A stretch of DNA of 64,000 bases from Obelidium mucronatum (taxonomy: Eukaryota; Chytridiomycota; Chytridiomycetes; Chytridiales; Chytriomycetaceae). A program made the translations under genes and the position numbers. The stretch is taken from NCBI GenBank assembly GCA_025765595.1, contig JAIVFH010000010.1:372001-436000 (forward strand), given 5' to 3'. Numbering within the stretch: position 1 is the first letter of the stretch; each line of letters starts with the position of its first letter. The notes beneath the pieces were generated by a model. It worked only from the letters and a program-made list of their open reading frames with translations, did no database searches and was not told where the DNA came from. Shown here piece by piece: positions 1 through 12,172 of the stretch.

Positions 1-983
1 GCAACTGTATACCTTGAGAAAGTCGTAGTGTCTAATTTGGTTGAAATTTTGGAAAAAACGATTCGAGACGCTCGCAGTGCAGCGTTTTTCAAGATTACGC
101 GTGCGATCAAAGTTGAACCCGATCACACGTACACATCAAGTGAATACGATCCTGGGCGACATGCCTCGAAAAAAAAACCCCCGTGAATTTACTTATTTAA
201 AAAAAATCAATTTGGAATCAACATGTAGAACCACCATAAAAAAAAACCATTTAAAAAAGATAAAAATCGGTTGATTGCATTCATTCAGCAAATCAGCTAC
301 ACCCCAGAACGAGAATTCGGTAGAAACTCGATAAAACACTTATTTTATCGGTATGCTGCCTTGATTCTGCAAAAGTTTGGTATAATTCCGTAAAATTCCG
401 ACAGAACGGTCGTTCGGTAGCAATTCTGTTGCATGACGGTTGTACGTTGGAATTCAATCAGAATTTCTGCATCATTTCTGCAGAACTTCCTTCGGAATCG
501 GGCAGAACCTATTCAAGCCCGAGACAAGCCTGCCTAATTCCAGATCTGGCATAAAATACGCCTTTACGTGAATTCGAACCGGCAGCCGAATCATTCCTCT
601 GCAGACGTGTTTATGCCTATGCTATGGATCGATGTTATTCACAGAAAAAGGATACAATATATTCCCTAAACTCAAATATCAACGATAGATTGTTTTACTT
701 GGAGTCAAAGACATAAATAATGTGATGGATACTATTTATTGTTATTGGCCAATGCAATTTGAATAATATTCCACATTTCCGGCCACATTCTCCAAAACCA
801 TTCATTTTGTTTTTTTCAAACTTGAAGAAACAAAAGATCCCAAAAACGATGTCATCCCTCTTTTGACGGAGCTGGTCCTTCCCTTGGGCATGAGAACAAG
901 TAAGTCCTTGGTGGCTTTGCCAATTGCTGGGGAACTTACCTTGTTTTTCTTGGTTGTCAGCTCCTCTTTTCTTGACCTACTCA
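1..983. other. 5' non-coding stretch
   Basis: No convincing gene is visible. The stretch is AT-rich with short A/T runs. Between about 300 and 520 it has a patch rich in TTCCG, CAGAA and TTCGG motifs, resembling a patch at 2300-2490. The small open frames here have no family resemblance and start on non-ATG codons. The Q-rich gene that follows may have upstream exons here, but I could not identify them. Confidence 0.4.
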
Positions 984-2162
984 ATGGCTCGGGTCATGCG
1001 TTTCAACTACAAATCTACAGCAACAGCAGTTGCTGCAGCAACAACTGCAACAGCAACAATCGCGCCAACTGCTGCAGCATCGGCAGCAGCAGCAGGAGCA
1101 GCAGTACCCATCAGAGCGTCTACCGTTCCAACCGTTGCAACCATTCCAACAACCGTTTCAAGCATCACCGTCGCAACCTCAGCACCAACAGATCGCAGCA
1201 AACAGAACGGCCATCATTGCAACCGTTGCAACCACAGTCGCAACCTCACCCGCAGACGCAGCAGCCGCAGCAGCCTCAACAGCTGCAACAGCCGCAACAG
1301 TCCGCAAGAGGTCCTGGTGGACAAAGCACGTTAGTTTTTTTTCGTTTTTATTGGTTTTCTTCCCCCTGATTGCTGCTTGTAGTGGTGTTCTCTTAACCAG
1401 AGTTTTGCAAGAAATTGGTGTGATGCAAGATACACTTCGCCAGACTCCTGCGCGGCAGCTCTGACTCCACAACCATTGCCAGCACTGGAAGATGGATGGC
1501 TTAATCAAGGCGTTATTTTCTCAACCCATTTGATGGGTACATCGCCTGTTTTCGATACTTTCAGCCTGAGTACTGTGATTGTAGGTAGTTTTTTTTGTTT
1601 GGTTTCGATTTGGTTTATTGATCTTTGTATTTGCTTTGTTTGCACAGGAGAATATGTCACCTGAATGGAAGCCACGATTCAAGAGGATTGCTTTGGGAAC
1701 GGATCTCCACACCACTGTGTTCAAAGTTTGTAGCAAGTCTTACAGTGACTCTAAGGATAATATTGCGAAGAAGGTTCGTACTTCATATTTAAGTTTGTTG
1801 TTTTTCATGGTTCTAACGTTATAATACAGCTCTTTGGGAAGTATGGGAAGGGAGCAAGGATGACAGCCAAACAGAATCTACCATTGAAACGATTTGCGGA
1901 GCATCTTTTCAGCAACTCCAGCCTTGCCGAACTGAACCGCTCTGCATTACTGGTGAGTGCATCTTCGCTTTATTTGGTGCTTTCATCTTCTAAGTGCATT
2001 GTACACAGAAAAATTCGGCATCTGGAACAGTTCTGAGAAGACCGTTTTGGTTTCTGGACGGAAGCGCACGCTGAGATCAGTAGAGTCAATGGATTGGAAC
2101 CTGATGCCAAAGCAGAGTACTTCACGCAACTTGTAGCTGAAGATTCGTTGAGGTTCTGTTGA
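984..2162 (+). CDS. Q-rich hypothetical protein, frame-broken
   Basis: Not recognised. A CAG/CAA-rich stretch (about 1018-1330) encodes a Q/P-rich region, followed by exons that read well as protein: about 1455-1584, 1650-1772 (contains MSPEWKPRFKRIALGTDLH), 1831-1951 (contains FGKYGKGARMTAKQNLPLKR) and a last exon to 2162 ending EDSLRFC. GT-AG introns separate them. Coding potential changes frame by +1 inside the Q-rich part (about 1195) and again in the last exon (about 2045). The start is uncertain; ATG 984 would need a further +1 shift into the glutamine frame. Either a decaying gene or a participant in the +1 pattern seen in the bHLH array. Confidence 0.35.
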
Positions 2163-2521
2163 AGCTGATTGTCTCTCTTCCTTTTCTTCCCCATTTCTTG
2201 TGCTGTTCATTCCCCTTAAAATAAATGTATTTTTACAAATGAATTTCACATTACAACTGCTCAAGCCAAACAGGAGATTATTACCACATGTCCATCTCCT
2301 TCATTCTGTCAAATTTCGCTCGAATTACGACCGAACTCCGACAGATTTTCAGATAATTTCCAACAGAAAGTTCGGTCGTAATTCGGTGGAGTCAATCCAA
2401 ATAAAATTCCGTCCGAACTATTATCGAACTTTCACGGAATTTTTGCGGAATTTCTGCGGCAGTTCTGCTGTAGTTCCGTGGAAGGCTGCTTGGGGTGTAG
2501 TAGTAACTCAAAAAATTGACA
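2163..2521. other. Intergenic stretch
   Basis: No gene is seen. It contains a 17-bp perfect inverted repeat (2321-2337 with 2369-2385) inside a patch of repeated TTCCG and CAGAA motifs, similar in flavour to the patch near 300-520. Confidence 0.5.
2321..2385. repeat. Inverted repeat, 17-bp arms
   Basis: Arms CGAATTACGACCGAACT (2321-2337) and its exact reverse complement (2369-2385) are separated by 31 nt. It could fold as a hairpin. There is no transposase or target duplication to mark it as a mobile element. Confidence 0.7.
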
Positions 2522-4169
2522 ATGCCATCCATCTCCATGCCGAATCTTGCCAAGATCAAAATAACACGCCGAGGACAACGTCTTCTTACATTCTTTCTAA
2601 CAGCACTCATCATGGGCGTATTGCATATCGCATCAGTAGAGATTACATCCATGATCAGGAAGCCAAGAAGCTCACTCATTAGCAAACAGACGGACCACTC
2701 CTCCAACAACCCTCCTTCTTCGAATCAAGCAATCGAGGAATATTTCTTTGCTATTGAAGTGCCTGCGGAAAAGAAACTCCACCCCACAATGCGAAAGCCA
2801 TCAAACCAAAGAATTCCACCACAACAACAACAACGACACAAATCACAACCTTCCATCCAAAATCCAAAATTTAAAGCCAAAAGGAACGTGACGCCAATTT
2901 ATTTACAACTGTACAGCAGCAAGGAATCTTTCCCCACTGCCCCACCGTATTCCCAAATCACAACCAACACACCACCCTCTAACACGTACCAAGAACGCGT
3001 CTTTTCAAAAACAATACCGAAATTCGACCAAATCATGAACCGTTTATCCTCTCATGACACGGGCCGCTCTCTTTGGATCCCGGTTTCAGAATTTTCAATG
3101 CATCAAGGAGTTCCTGTGGGGGCTGTGGGTTGGTATGATTCGAGGGATTTTGTGGGAAAGGCGACGGGGGAAAAGTACTTTCAAGGTATAAAAAAGCTTT
3201 CCTTGGGGTAAAAATCCTTTTAAGTCCTTAATTATGCAAAAAAGAGTGTGGATTAGATCGAAAGAGAGATTTGAGGTTCACGGACCCAAGTAAATGCGTT
3301 AATCAAAGTAGTATAGCACCCTCAAAGGATATCCCGAAACCTATAGGTGTGCGTCATGGTAGAGGTATTCATCGAAACTCTCTTCATGGTCAATATCCGA
3401 GACAGCAAAGAAAGGTCCCGTCTCATGACATCAATATTGTAAATTACAGCTTGATTACAATGCTGGCTGCGTGGAGTGAGTTTGCAGAGCGAGAGAGAAT
3501 CGTGTGGTGGATCAGTCATGGAGAACTCCTTGGTTGGTTTTGGAACGCGAAACTTTTGCCTTGGGACACTGATTTGGATATTCAAGTTTCTACGGCACAG
3601 TTGCTCAGATTAATTGAATTGTAAGCTAGTTAAAATATTATTTGAAGGACAATCTTTAATCTTTTTTTTTTTTTTTTTTTTAGTAATCAGACACTTATTC
3701 GCGATCGGTTCTTGATTGACATTAATCCAAACTTGATTTGCCGTACATTTCAAGAAAATAATGTTATTGATGCGAGGGTTGTCGATACGGAATCAGGATA
3801 CATGGTTGGTGGTTTTTTTGGGGGGGAGCTTGTGAACCCCCCGTAATCTCAACAGTGCCTTAGATTGATATAACTGGGCTTTCTATGGTGCTTGAAAGCA
3901 AAAATTTAACGTCGTTATATTGCAAAAGCCCGCATTCGTACCAGTATGATGATTTGATGCCGCTGAGAGAAACCACACTGGAAGGAATACATGTGTGGAG
4001 GCCAAATAGAGCACTAAAGGTTCTAATAGAAGAATATCGAGAATCTGCATTGATTGTGACGCGGCATCGTCCTTATTCGTCAAGAGAGGCCTACGAATGG
4101 GATCATAAAAGTCGGGAATGGATCCGGCTTCGAAAACAAATTCCTAGGCCGGCTAGGATACATAGTTGA
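2522..4169 (+). CDS. LicD/fukutin-like phosphotransferase
   Basis: Predicted 484-aa type II membrane protein of the LicD/fukutin/Mnn4 superfamily, whose members transfer phospho-sugar or phosphocholine groups to glycans in the Golgi. Exons are 2522-3185, 3257-3620, 3684-3804 and 3864-4169; all phases agree. A hydrophobic signal-anchor lies at about residues 18-35, then a long Q/P/K-rich stem. The catalytic core shows SHGELLGWFWNAKLLPWDTD with the DxD typical of the family. The C-terminal exon continues with the substrate-region pattern YDDLMPLRETTLEGI. ATG 2522 is the first ATG in the open frame. The exact substrate cannot be told; a role in cell-wall or glycoprotein mannosyl-phosphorylation is inferred from fungal relatives. 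Confidence 0.8.
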
Positions 4170-4274
4170 TGAAGACTTTGATTGCTGAATGATTTGGAAT
4201 ATTTTTGCATGCCACTTTTTTGGGTTCATTCTTGAACCTTGTAATAATTGGGTTCAAGCCAATTGACGCCAAAC

Positions 4275-4282
4275 TATATAAA
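4275..4282 (+). promoter_or_regulatory. TATA-like box
   Basis: TATATAAA lies 53 nt upstream of the ATG of the GC-rich secreted protein gene. The stretch between is A-rich, as expected of a short 5' leader. Confidence 0.45.
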
Positions 4283-4335
4283 AAAGAGCGACAGCATCGT
4301 CAGTAGCAGAAACACAAAAAACACCAAAAGCAAAA

Positions 4336-5046
4336 ATGATTGCTCGAACCGCTGCCGCCGTCTTCCTCGCGACGCTTGCGTCCGCCGCCGAACCGACGCC
4401 CAACACGCCCGCAGCGTGCCAGACGCTCGCGGTTGCGTTCCAGCAGACGAAGGACGTCTTTGCGAACGAGTGTCCGATCGCGTCCGCGGCGAGCGCCGAC
4501 GTGGCAAGCCTCAAGTGCGCGTGCGAGCCGTCGCGCCTCGCAGCGCTGACCAGCTTTGCGGCGCTCAACGCCACCGCGTGCGCCGCCGCAGCCGCGCCGC
4601 CCGTCGACGCGGGCGCCGTCGCCGCTGCGCAGACTTTGATTACGTCGGGCGTGGCGCCGGCGTGCGACGCGGCGTGCCAGCGCGTGTTTGCGGAGTACGC
4701 GCCGATCCAGACGACCTTCACCGCGTGCAGCAACGGCTCCGCGACGCCCGCCGCCGCCGCAACGTGTTTCTGCTCAGACGCGAATCTGCGCGCGCTCGCC
4801 TCCGCCGCCGACAGCCTCGCTAAGTGCGCCTTCCTCGCCTCGTGGCCCGGCCGCTCCGCCGCGGGCTTCGCCGACGCAGAGAGCGTGCTCAGCACGATCG
4901 CCAGCCACTGCCAGAAGGCTAACTACTCGCTGCCCGCCACAACACAGGCCGCAACGGCAACAGCCACAGCAAACGCAAAGTCAGGTGCATTCGCGGCGGC
5001 GGTCGGAAGCATCGCGTTTCTTCTAGCATTCGCGTCCGCTTTTTAA
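4336..5046 (+). CDS. Secreted Cys/Ala-rich, probable GPI protein
   Basis: Single-exon 236-aa protein. It has an N-terminal signal peptide (MIARTAAAVFLATLASA), an extracellular Ala/Thr-rich body with about a dozen cysteines (pairs such as CAC and CFC, loosely CFEM-like), NAT, NGS and NYS sequons, and a hydrophobic C-terminal tail after a small-residue stretch, the usual GPI-attachment layout. No family could be assigned. Third-position GC is extreme compared with neighbouring genes, so codon use changes abruptly here. A TATA-like box lies upstream and AATAAA follows the stop by about 20 nt. It converges on MIP1, whose stop is 45 bp away. Probably a cell-surface or wall protein. Confidence 0.75.
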   Translation: MIARTAAAVFLATLASAAEPTPNTPAACQTLAVAFQQTKDVFANECPIASAASADVASLKCACEPSRLAALTSFAALNATACAAAAAPPVDAGAVAAAQTLITSGVAPACDAACQRVFAEYAPIQTTFTACSNGSATPAAAATCFCSDANLRALASAADSLAKCAFLASWPGRSAAGFADAESVLSTIASHCQKANYSLPATTQAATATATANAKSGAFAAAVGSIAFLLAFASAF

Positions 5047-5091
5047 GTTCATTTAAGTTATCCCAATAAATTTATTGTTGCTGTTCAAACG

Positions 5092-8000
5092 TTATTCTTT
5101 GTCAAGGTCTGCCCGAGAGAGTTTCTGATAACTTTTGTAGCCGGGTTTTGTGCCAACTTTCGCGTTTTTCGTCTTTCCAACCTCTGTCTGGGAAGACGGT
5201 ACTGGTTGAGATGCAGTTTGGATTGCGATCGAATCTTCTTCCACAACCCTGTCGACTGTTGTCTGTTTTCGACTTTTTCCTTTCGTCGACCCGACTGAAG
5301 CTCCAGCCGAAGCTTCATCAACAACATTTACCGCTTTTTTGCTTGTCGAGAGTTTCTCGGGCTTCTTCCTCTCCTTAACGGCAGAATCCACCGCGTCTTC
5401 TTTTCGATATAGAACTCTTCGCGCAGCTCCCAAAGACTTGCTCATTTGAACTTCCAACCACTTCAAATCTCTGGGCCCATTTTGCCATCCCTCTACTCCA
5501 TCATCCACTCCTTCAACTACAAATGACGCATCTTTTTGTAAACGCTTGACAGTCTCCAATTCCTCGCCATAGAAACTCGAAAAATCTGCATTCCCAGTTT
5601 GTTGTTCTAATGCTTCCACAGTGTCATAGATTGACGCGCTACGTCCATTCACGAGCGGCGTTGTGTTTGTCGGTGTCACACAGGTTTGGTCCACTTCTTT
5701 TCGGAGACAGTGGTCTATATCGACGGCTGAAAAGAATGCAATGTTCTGGTGCCCAATTTTTTGTTATTTCTGGTTCACAAAATGTTTATCGCGTTACTCA
5801 CGAGTGGCAAATCTTGGATCCCAACACGACTCGAAAATATGGCGCGCGTCCAAAGATTGCTGATTTGTAATGCGAGGGCCGCGAGGTCAGCTTGTTCTGA
5901 TGACACCATGTATCGAACTTCATCGTGGATGCTGAGCATGAATCGGCCCTTGATTTTAAATCGTCGGAACAGGTAATTCATACTGACCAAAAGAAGATGG
6001 AGATAATCGACACCACTGGACTGAACGACCCAGTTGACGCGACTGGTGGCAAACTGATATTGTTTGAATTATCAGATAAAAACAAAACTCCAAAAAAATA
6101 AACACACACTCACTTCCATATCCACATATTCAGGAAGTAAAGAATTGGGAATCGTACATCCGAGTACAGGCGTCTTTGGGATTTCCGAATTGGCAATCCT
6201 TTCCAACTCGTTGAAAACAAAAGACTCGCTTCCACCAAGCCACACATTCTTGTAAACCCCATTGACATCCCTCACTTTTGTCCCTTTGGTCTGCTTGAAC
6301 AAGTTCTTGATCTTTTCCGCTGCTTCTTCCTTTTGGATTCCAGGGCAATGTTGCATCAATAATTGTGTTGAATGTTTGGCACCAGCTCCATAGAATCGAC
6401 TGTAGTTGAAAATCTTTGCCACATCTCGAGAAATATTAACGATCCCGCCAGTCACCGTGTGCAGATCCGTTCCTTTCCCTTTACTCCCTTGCAACGTCAT
6501 AAACCCAATCGGCGTGCTTCCATGAATCCCAAACTGCGCATCACCCAATAACGAACAGATCCACAACTCTTCACTGTCCACATCCGCACCCACAAAGGAA
6601 CAACCCTTCGGCGCCCGAATCAACGTCTTCAACTCACTACCAATCCTCGTTTTCTTGGCATTCGCAGCCGTCAACCACGTGCTCTCGACTGCACGACGCG
6701 TGACTGTCCCCATGACAACAATCTGTGGAAGAATCACTTTCCCAACACCATCTCCATCACTGCTCGTAAAAGACTGAGACCCAGGATGTTCCGGTTCACC
6801 CGGCGTCACCACAAGTTGACCCGCGATTCTCCCCCGAGCACTGATCCAATAACTACACATTGACTTTTTGTGTAAAATCTCATTGGCCGCTGGGTATTTG
6901 GATCCCAAAATCCCATTTTCGAACGCGGAGATATATCCCTTGCTAAGTGGATTCCCACAGTTTTCATCCTCTCCGTCTTTATGCGGGACTTTGTAAAACA
7001 CGTGGCTTTCCGATTCGGCGATCGCTTGTGGGTCGAATCCTTTGGCTGCTGGGTCGGTTGGGAGGTTTATTTGGGTTTCTTTGGTGGTTTCAATGTATTT
7101 GTCGGAGAGGGGAACCATGTACATCCAGCCGTGCGCTTTGTTGTGGTATAAGGGGTAGCCGCGCCAGGTTAGATTCAAGAGGTATGGTGCGACTCGCATG
7201 CTGCTGGTGATTTTGATGCCTTTTTGCTTGCTGTCCCAGAGGTCACGATACCCTTTTTTTTGTTTTGATGGAAAAAAAAAATACACACACACATCAGCCA
7301 AAATACAAAAATAAAAAATAAAAAATTACACAAAGGAAATTTACATACATTGCGGATAACCCGGGAATATCCTTCCACGCGCAGACGCCGGTTCCCAATC
7401 CAATCGTTTCAGCCATGGATCCTGTTTCCATTTCTCACCATCCCGCAAGAGGAGAGCGTTTTCTGCAAGCTGGATAAATGCATTTTCCACAAACGCGAGT
7501 TCCTTGACGCAGGCGGCTTCCGCGTTTTTCACATACTCATCCCACGCAGATGAAGTCGGTAAAAACCCACGCCCCATCTCAAGCATCCCAGCAAAAGAAA
7601 CCGGATGCGGACACTTTTCCAAAAACTGTGGAAACACTGCCGAAAAAACCTGATGCGTCACCAAAACATCTGTCGCGCAATACCCCATCAAACTCTTGAA
7701 ATTCTTGACAACATCCATCACATTCCCCGATTCGAAAATCGCGCGCGGGTCCTTGGAAATGTCCTGGCCAAGATACAGTTTGGCAACATGCTTGAGTGAA
7801 TTCATTGCCCCAACATCCATCCAGTTTTTCTTGATGGACATGATATTATCAACCACTTCTGGCCTCAATTCAAACTTTTCCTGTTCCGAAATCAAGTCTT
7901 CAGGCGCATTGTTGATGTCATCCATTTCTTTCCGTGCTTTCCTGTATTTCATCCATGAAGCGCGTTGCTGCGACGACAACCCACTCACAGAGCAATGCAA

Positions 8001-8904
8001 ACTCAACGTGTCTATCCAACCAACAGAATTCTCATCCAAATTATACTCTTCCAAAACCCGTATCCGATCATACGCGACGTTATGCCCTACAACGACTGTC
8101 GGCTTGTCTTTGGATAAACCCAATGGAATCAAGGATTTGAAGACGACGGATTCGGATCTCTGGTGTTGGATTTCTGGTGTTTCACCGGCGGCAAGGATGT
8201 ACGCGAGTTCAGGAGAAACCCAACCGAACCAGGCGTCCTCGGAAGCCGCGACAGCCATGATTGCGAAATGGCTCTTTTCCCACATGTTCTCGATATCAAA
8301 TACAAGTGCATCCGTGTCCGGGAAATCCACCTTCTCCAATCGAGCCGCACCGCCGCCGCCGTTCCCCGGATCACGGGAATATTTGGTCCATCCACTTGTT
8401 GTTACCCACTCTGTAGGAGTAGGCATGGGTGGGAGTTTTATACTTGCCAAGCGCTTGGCGAAACCAAGGTACGGCTCTGCTTGCTCTTTCCCAAGGATCT
8501 GAAAGTGCGATGTGATTGAATTGGCGGTGAGTTTTGGGAGGGTGAAGGTGACTGGTTTGAGCGGGGGTTCTTGTTTTCCGAGGAGGTTGAAGTCGGAGAG
8601 GAGGCGGCGGGATAGGTCTTGGCATGTTTTGGTTGTTGGTTTTGTTGGGTCAGAGTTGGTTGGTGTGTTTGTTTTTTCGGATTTGGTGGCTGGTGGTGGT
8701 GGTAGGAACACTTGAGAGTGGAGGGAGGGAGGTAACATTTGGATGGCGACGGCATTTGTGCGGTAGTCTGAGCCTAGGATTCGAGTTTTGTCAGGATCGG
8801 ATATTTAATTATTTTTGTTTTTGATCAAGGCGGTGTGTACCTGTTGTTTGTTGTTGTTTTGCGGTGGTGGTGAACCGGCGCGAGTATCGAAATGTCCGAT
8901 ACAT
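5092..8904 (-). CDS. MIP1: Mitochondrial DNA polymerase gamma
   Basis: Replicates and repairs mitochondrial DNA. Five exons (8904-8841, 8773-7349, 7252-6114, 6053-5802, 5745-5092) give 1177 aa with all phases consistent. Exon 1 encodes a basic Ser/Arg/Thr mitochondrial presequence ([16 protein letters not shown]), so the start is at 8904 rather than the ATG at 8738. The 3'-5' exonuclease motifs are present: [23 protein letters not shown] and [13 protein letters not shown]. Polymerase motifs follow: A ([10 protein letters not shown]), B ([16 protein letters not shown]) and C (IHDEVRYMV). The end [11 protein letters not shown] is typical and is followed by a Lys/Ser-rich C-terminal extension. 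All catalytic aspartates are seen. The ATG is only 28 bp from the SGF29 stop. Confidence 0.96.
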
Positions 8905-8932
8905 TCCAAAAAAAAAAAACCAGAGACTGTAT

Positions 8933-10032
8933 TTATGACTTCTTCTTTGGGAAATCCAACACTTCCAAAATCGGAACATCTTTAGGGATCCCACCATCCT
9001 CTTCAAACAAAACACTGTAATGCGTTTTAAGCAAATTCTTACTCGGTGGAACCGTCACTCGGCCTTTATAGAAGCAAGTGGCCCCAGGGTACAATGCAAG
9101 TACCAAATGACCTTCAGGGTATTCCCGCGTAGCCACTTTGGGAATCACTAGGAGTTGGCGTGGAGCGATTTTGTATGTTTTCTTGGCTGCTCGTGCTGCT
9201 GCTACGGTGGCTTGGGAGAGGACGTCTGTTGCATCGTCGCCGGTATCTGCGTCCATTACTTCGTATCTGAGAAAAATTCTTTTTAATCCGGCGTAACCAG
9301 TGATATTGAGACATTTTACCTTTGTTCAATAGTTAACCATTCCAGGACGATTCCCATTATAAAGTCCTTTTCTGGACGACATACGACTCTCGTGCCGCGG
9401 GGGAGAAGGTTATTAGGAATGCCAGTTGAACTGCTTAGTGTTGGTGTTCCAGATCCTTCGTCGTGGCTTATCCAAAAAAAAAAAAAACACTTTCTAGTTA
9501 GCTTGTGATAAGATCACAAAAAAAAAAACAAGCGATTAGAATTGGGTTTTACGTTCTGTTCTTTTTGAGTGTGGATCCTCCAGCCGCGTCAGCTTTCCGT
9601 TTCTTATTCCTGTCTGGGTTTTTTGGGTGTTTAAGAAAAAAAAATAGTCAGATTGTAGCGGCTCGGGTCAATCATGCGCTATTTGCAGAAATAGTACCAG
9701 ATTCCGCGCCTTCTAGCGCATCTTCGAGTTGCTTCAGGTTCTCAAGCAGTGAACTGATAAGCCTAACCAATACAAATACATCCGGTCAGAGGTTCCCCAA
9801 TAAAAGGTAAAAAAGGCAAGATAAAGAGAAACCGCTTCTCGAGATTCGCAGTGACTCCGATTGTGTGGTAAAAGTCTTTGACTTTGGAGCCAATCTTTAC
9901 GCTGAACTTCTCAGAGTTCACAATCCGCGAGTGGATCTTGTTTACTTTCGAAATGGGCAGTGCAGCGCTTGCGTGACATTCGTCCAAGGTGCGGAGTTCG
10001 TGGAGAATGGTGTTCCACTTTTCAGCGGCCAT
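8933..10032 (-). CDS. SGF29: SAGA-associated factor 29 (tandem Tudor)
   Basis: Subunit of the SAGA histone acetyltransferase complex that reads H3K4 methylation. Exons 10032-9833, 9762-9698, 9613-9553, 9466-9320 and 9266-8933 encode 268 aa. The N-terminal part is a coiled-coil region (contains LEKRLISSLLENLKQLEDAL). After a basic linker (NKKRKADAAGG) come the two Tudor-like halves, with VVCRPEKDFIMGIVLEW and then VLALYPGATCFYKGRVTVPP. The FYKG and FEEDGG elements match the SGF29 C-terminal domain. It sits 47 bp from VMA22 and 28 bp from MIP1 on the same strand. Exon 3 acceptor choice was fixed by phase. Confidence 0.88.
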
Positions 10033-10079
10033 TTTGATTTATCGTATTTTTTTTATTGATAATTGTTTATACTTATTAT

Positions 10080-10639
10080 TCATTTATCCATTTTCACAGC
10101 CGCCAACTCTTCTGCCTTGGCCAATACTCGTTTGAACTCAGACTGGGCATTTCTGAGCGATGTTGGTGGAAAAGCTGAAAACATTTGGATTGCGTCTTTG
10201 ATTTTCGGTTTTGGTTGAGGTTCATCTTCAATCAGCTCGGCAGTGGAATCCTTGCTTTGTTTCGGTTCTTTCCGGTTTCGCAATTCGTTCAAGTTTAAAG
10301 AGTCGAGCGCGATGGTTTCTGAAGGGGAGGCGGGTCTCTCGACTTCTGATGAACTACTGAGGTTTTGACATTAGTAATGATGCTTTGATTTGTCTCTTGA
10401 CCTACCAGAAAGCTGTGGCTTGCATCCGTCGATCGTATGAATACTGTCCAACTTTCTCTGGACCTAATACGTACTTTGCTTCTGCCAGATGCATGAAACC
10501 CTATGCCCAAGTTGGTTTGGTGAGAAAACAGACAAGACGTAACAAAATGCCTCGCTACCTTGCGAAGTAGTTCTCCGATTTCCTTTTGCAGCTGAAGATA
10601 AATGTCCACTTGGTCTAAGGCTGTTTCCAACTCTGTCAT
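10080..10639 (-). CDS. VMA22: V-ATPase assembly factor VMA22/CCDC115-like
   Basis: Endoplasmic-reticulum factor for assembly of the V0 sector of the vacuolar proton ATPase. Three exons (10639-10559, 10500-10406, 10356-10080) give 150 aa. The N-terminal helix has LETALDQVDIYLQLQKEIGE. The middle exon has the family signature GFMHLAEAKYVLGPEKVGQY. The C-terminus has the pattern AFPPTSLRNAQSEFKRVLAK, preceded by an acidic/charged linker. Length and order match fungal VMA22 and animal CCDC115. Spacing to the TAD1 stop is 28 bp. The family call rests on pattern resemblance in a short, fast-evolving protein. Confidence 0.75.
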
Positions 10640-10667
10640 TGTAAAAATTGTTTTTTTTTGAAGGTTT

Positions 10668-12172
10668 TTATTTGAATACCCATCCACGAAACGACTCGTG
10701 CGCAAAAAGAGCCTTCTTCGCGTCATTGTAATCAGTAGATAATATCTTGATTTCTGTCAGAGACATTGTAGTCAAATCAAGGTCTCTTAATACGCTGGGC
10801 GCTCTGCTGACTTCTTTGGATATACTGGATACATTTAAAAATAACTTGAGGAGTTGGTTGTTGCTGATTGCAGATTCACTTGATTCTTGCCACTCGCTTT
10901 TTCCTTTTTTCGAATGTCCATGCTTTCTGCCTGTTCGGTTCAGAATTTCGACGCCATTTCCCTTGGCAATTCCGCTTGTCCATATTAAGCCTTTTGCATT
11001 TGAAAGAAAGTTTAATATTCCCAACTGCTGTGATATTATTCACACTTACAAACATCCGATGGAGTCGGAGCGCTGTCTTTGGGCGCTTTCTCTTCCAAGA
11101 GTGACTTGCTATAAGGAAACTCCATTATTGACTTCACAATCTTCAAGTCAGTGGGCCCATTGTATCCACCCGGTAATCCTATCCTTCTATCTGGGTAAGG
11201 TACAAGATTCCCTCCAAAAAAAAATTGCGAAAAACAAGTTTCCAACCTTGAACGTCTTGAACTCGATCCACAAGTGCGCGCTTTAATCCAACGGCATCAA
11301 ACAAATCTCGCCCAACCAGAATGGTGCTCAAGTAGATTGGTTCTGCGACAAACAGCGCGACCAGTGCTCCAGATATGCCGACAACACCCCACTTGGCAAT
11401 TTTATCACTGCAACTCATTGAAATGCTCATTTCAGAATCCACCCTGCCCGGCTTTGTCCGTAGAACGCCCAACGCATTGTAATCATCGCGTCCCCTCAAC
11501 ACTTGTCCTCTCTCTCGCGCTCTTTTGAATTCAGCAGGAAGAAGTGCTTCATTTGCAGGCATCGATGGCGCATCTTTCGTTCCGTCTAGATATTTTCTTC
11601 TTTTCGCTTCGTTTTCAACGCGTTCCTCCTCGGTTTGGGTTGATTCGAGACAAGACATGGATGCGTCTCCACAAGGACTATGAGAAATATACATTTCCAC
11701 TGTTGGTGCTGGTTGTTTGAGCATCAACGGGTATCGGTCAGAGTTATTCGCGTCGTTGTGTGCAAAGAGACTTGATGATTCGCCTTTAAGAGCAAGGATG
11801 ATTTGGTTCAACAAGAATCTGGAATAGTATTAGTGCTGTGGCTCCTTATGTGGTGTGTAGCTGGCCTCTACCGAATAAAGGATCTTCGGCAAAGTACTTC
11901 GGCGTGGGCATCGGCAACGACTTTATCACGGCCTTCAAGAGCAGCAGAGCGACTCAGACATTTAACTCCCGTTCTTATTTTGAATCGATCAGCGATTGAT
12001 TGTCAATAATAATGAAGTAACTTCAAAAACGATCCAACACATACCCGATCGCAACGACTTTCCCGTCCACTGCAATGCCTGCTGCTACTGTCCATTTTCC
12101 GCTCACTTCTGGTTTCTTAAGACTTAGAAGTTTATCAATGACCAGCTTGTCAGTCTGTGAAGCAGTTGTCAT
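10668..12172 (-). CDS. TAD1: tRNA-specific adenosine deaminase 1
   Basis: Deaminates A37 to inosine in tRNA-Ala (ADAT1/TAD1 family). Exons 12172-12045, 11973-11872, 11818-11247, 11178-11050 and 10990-10668 encode 417 aa. Catalytic signatures are all present: DAHAEVLCRR (zinc His and proton-shuttling Glu), SPCGDASM and SMSCSDKIAKWGV (zinc cysteines). The downstream EPIYLSTILVG and GRKHGHSKKGK patterns are also family-typical. The last exon start at 10990 is chosen because upstream acceptors give the wrong phase. It is divergent with FEN1 (42 bp between ATGs) and upstream of VMA22 on the same strand. Confidence 0.92.

Noticed and set aside
1007..1201. Ala/Val-rich minus-strand frame across the CAG repeat
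   Set aside because: A by-product of reading a CAG/CAA repeat in the other strand; no start context or homology.
4254..4895. Long minus-strand frame opposite the GPI-type protein gene
   Set aside because: A shadow frame created by the very GC-rich codons of the plus-strand gene, which has a signal peptide, cysteine pattern and tail.
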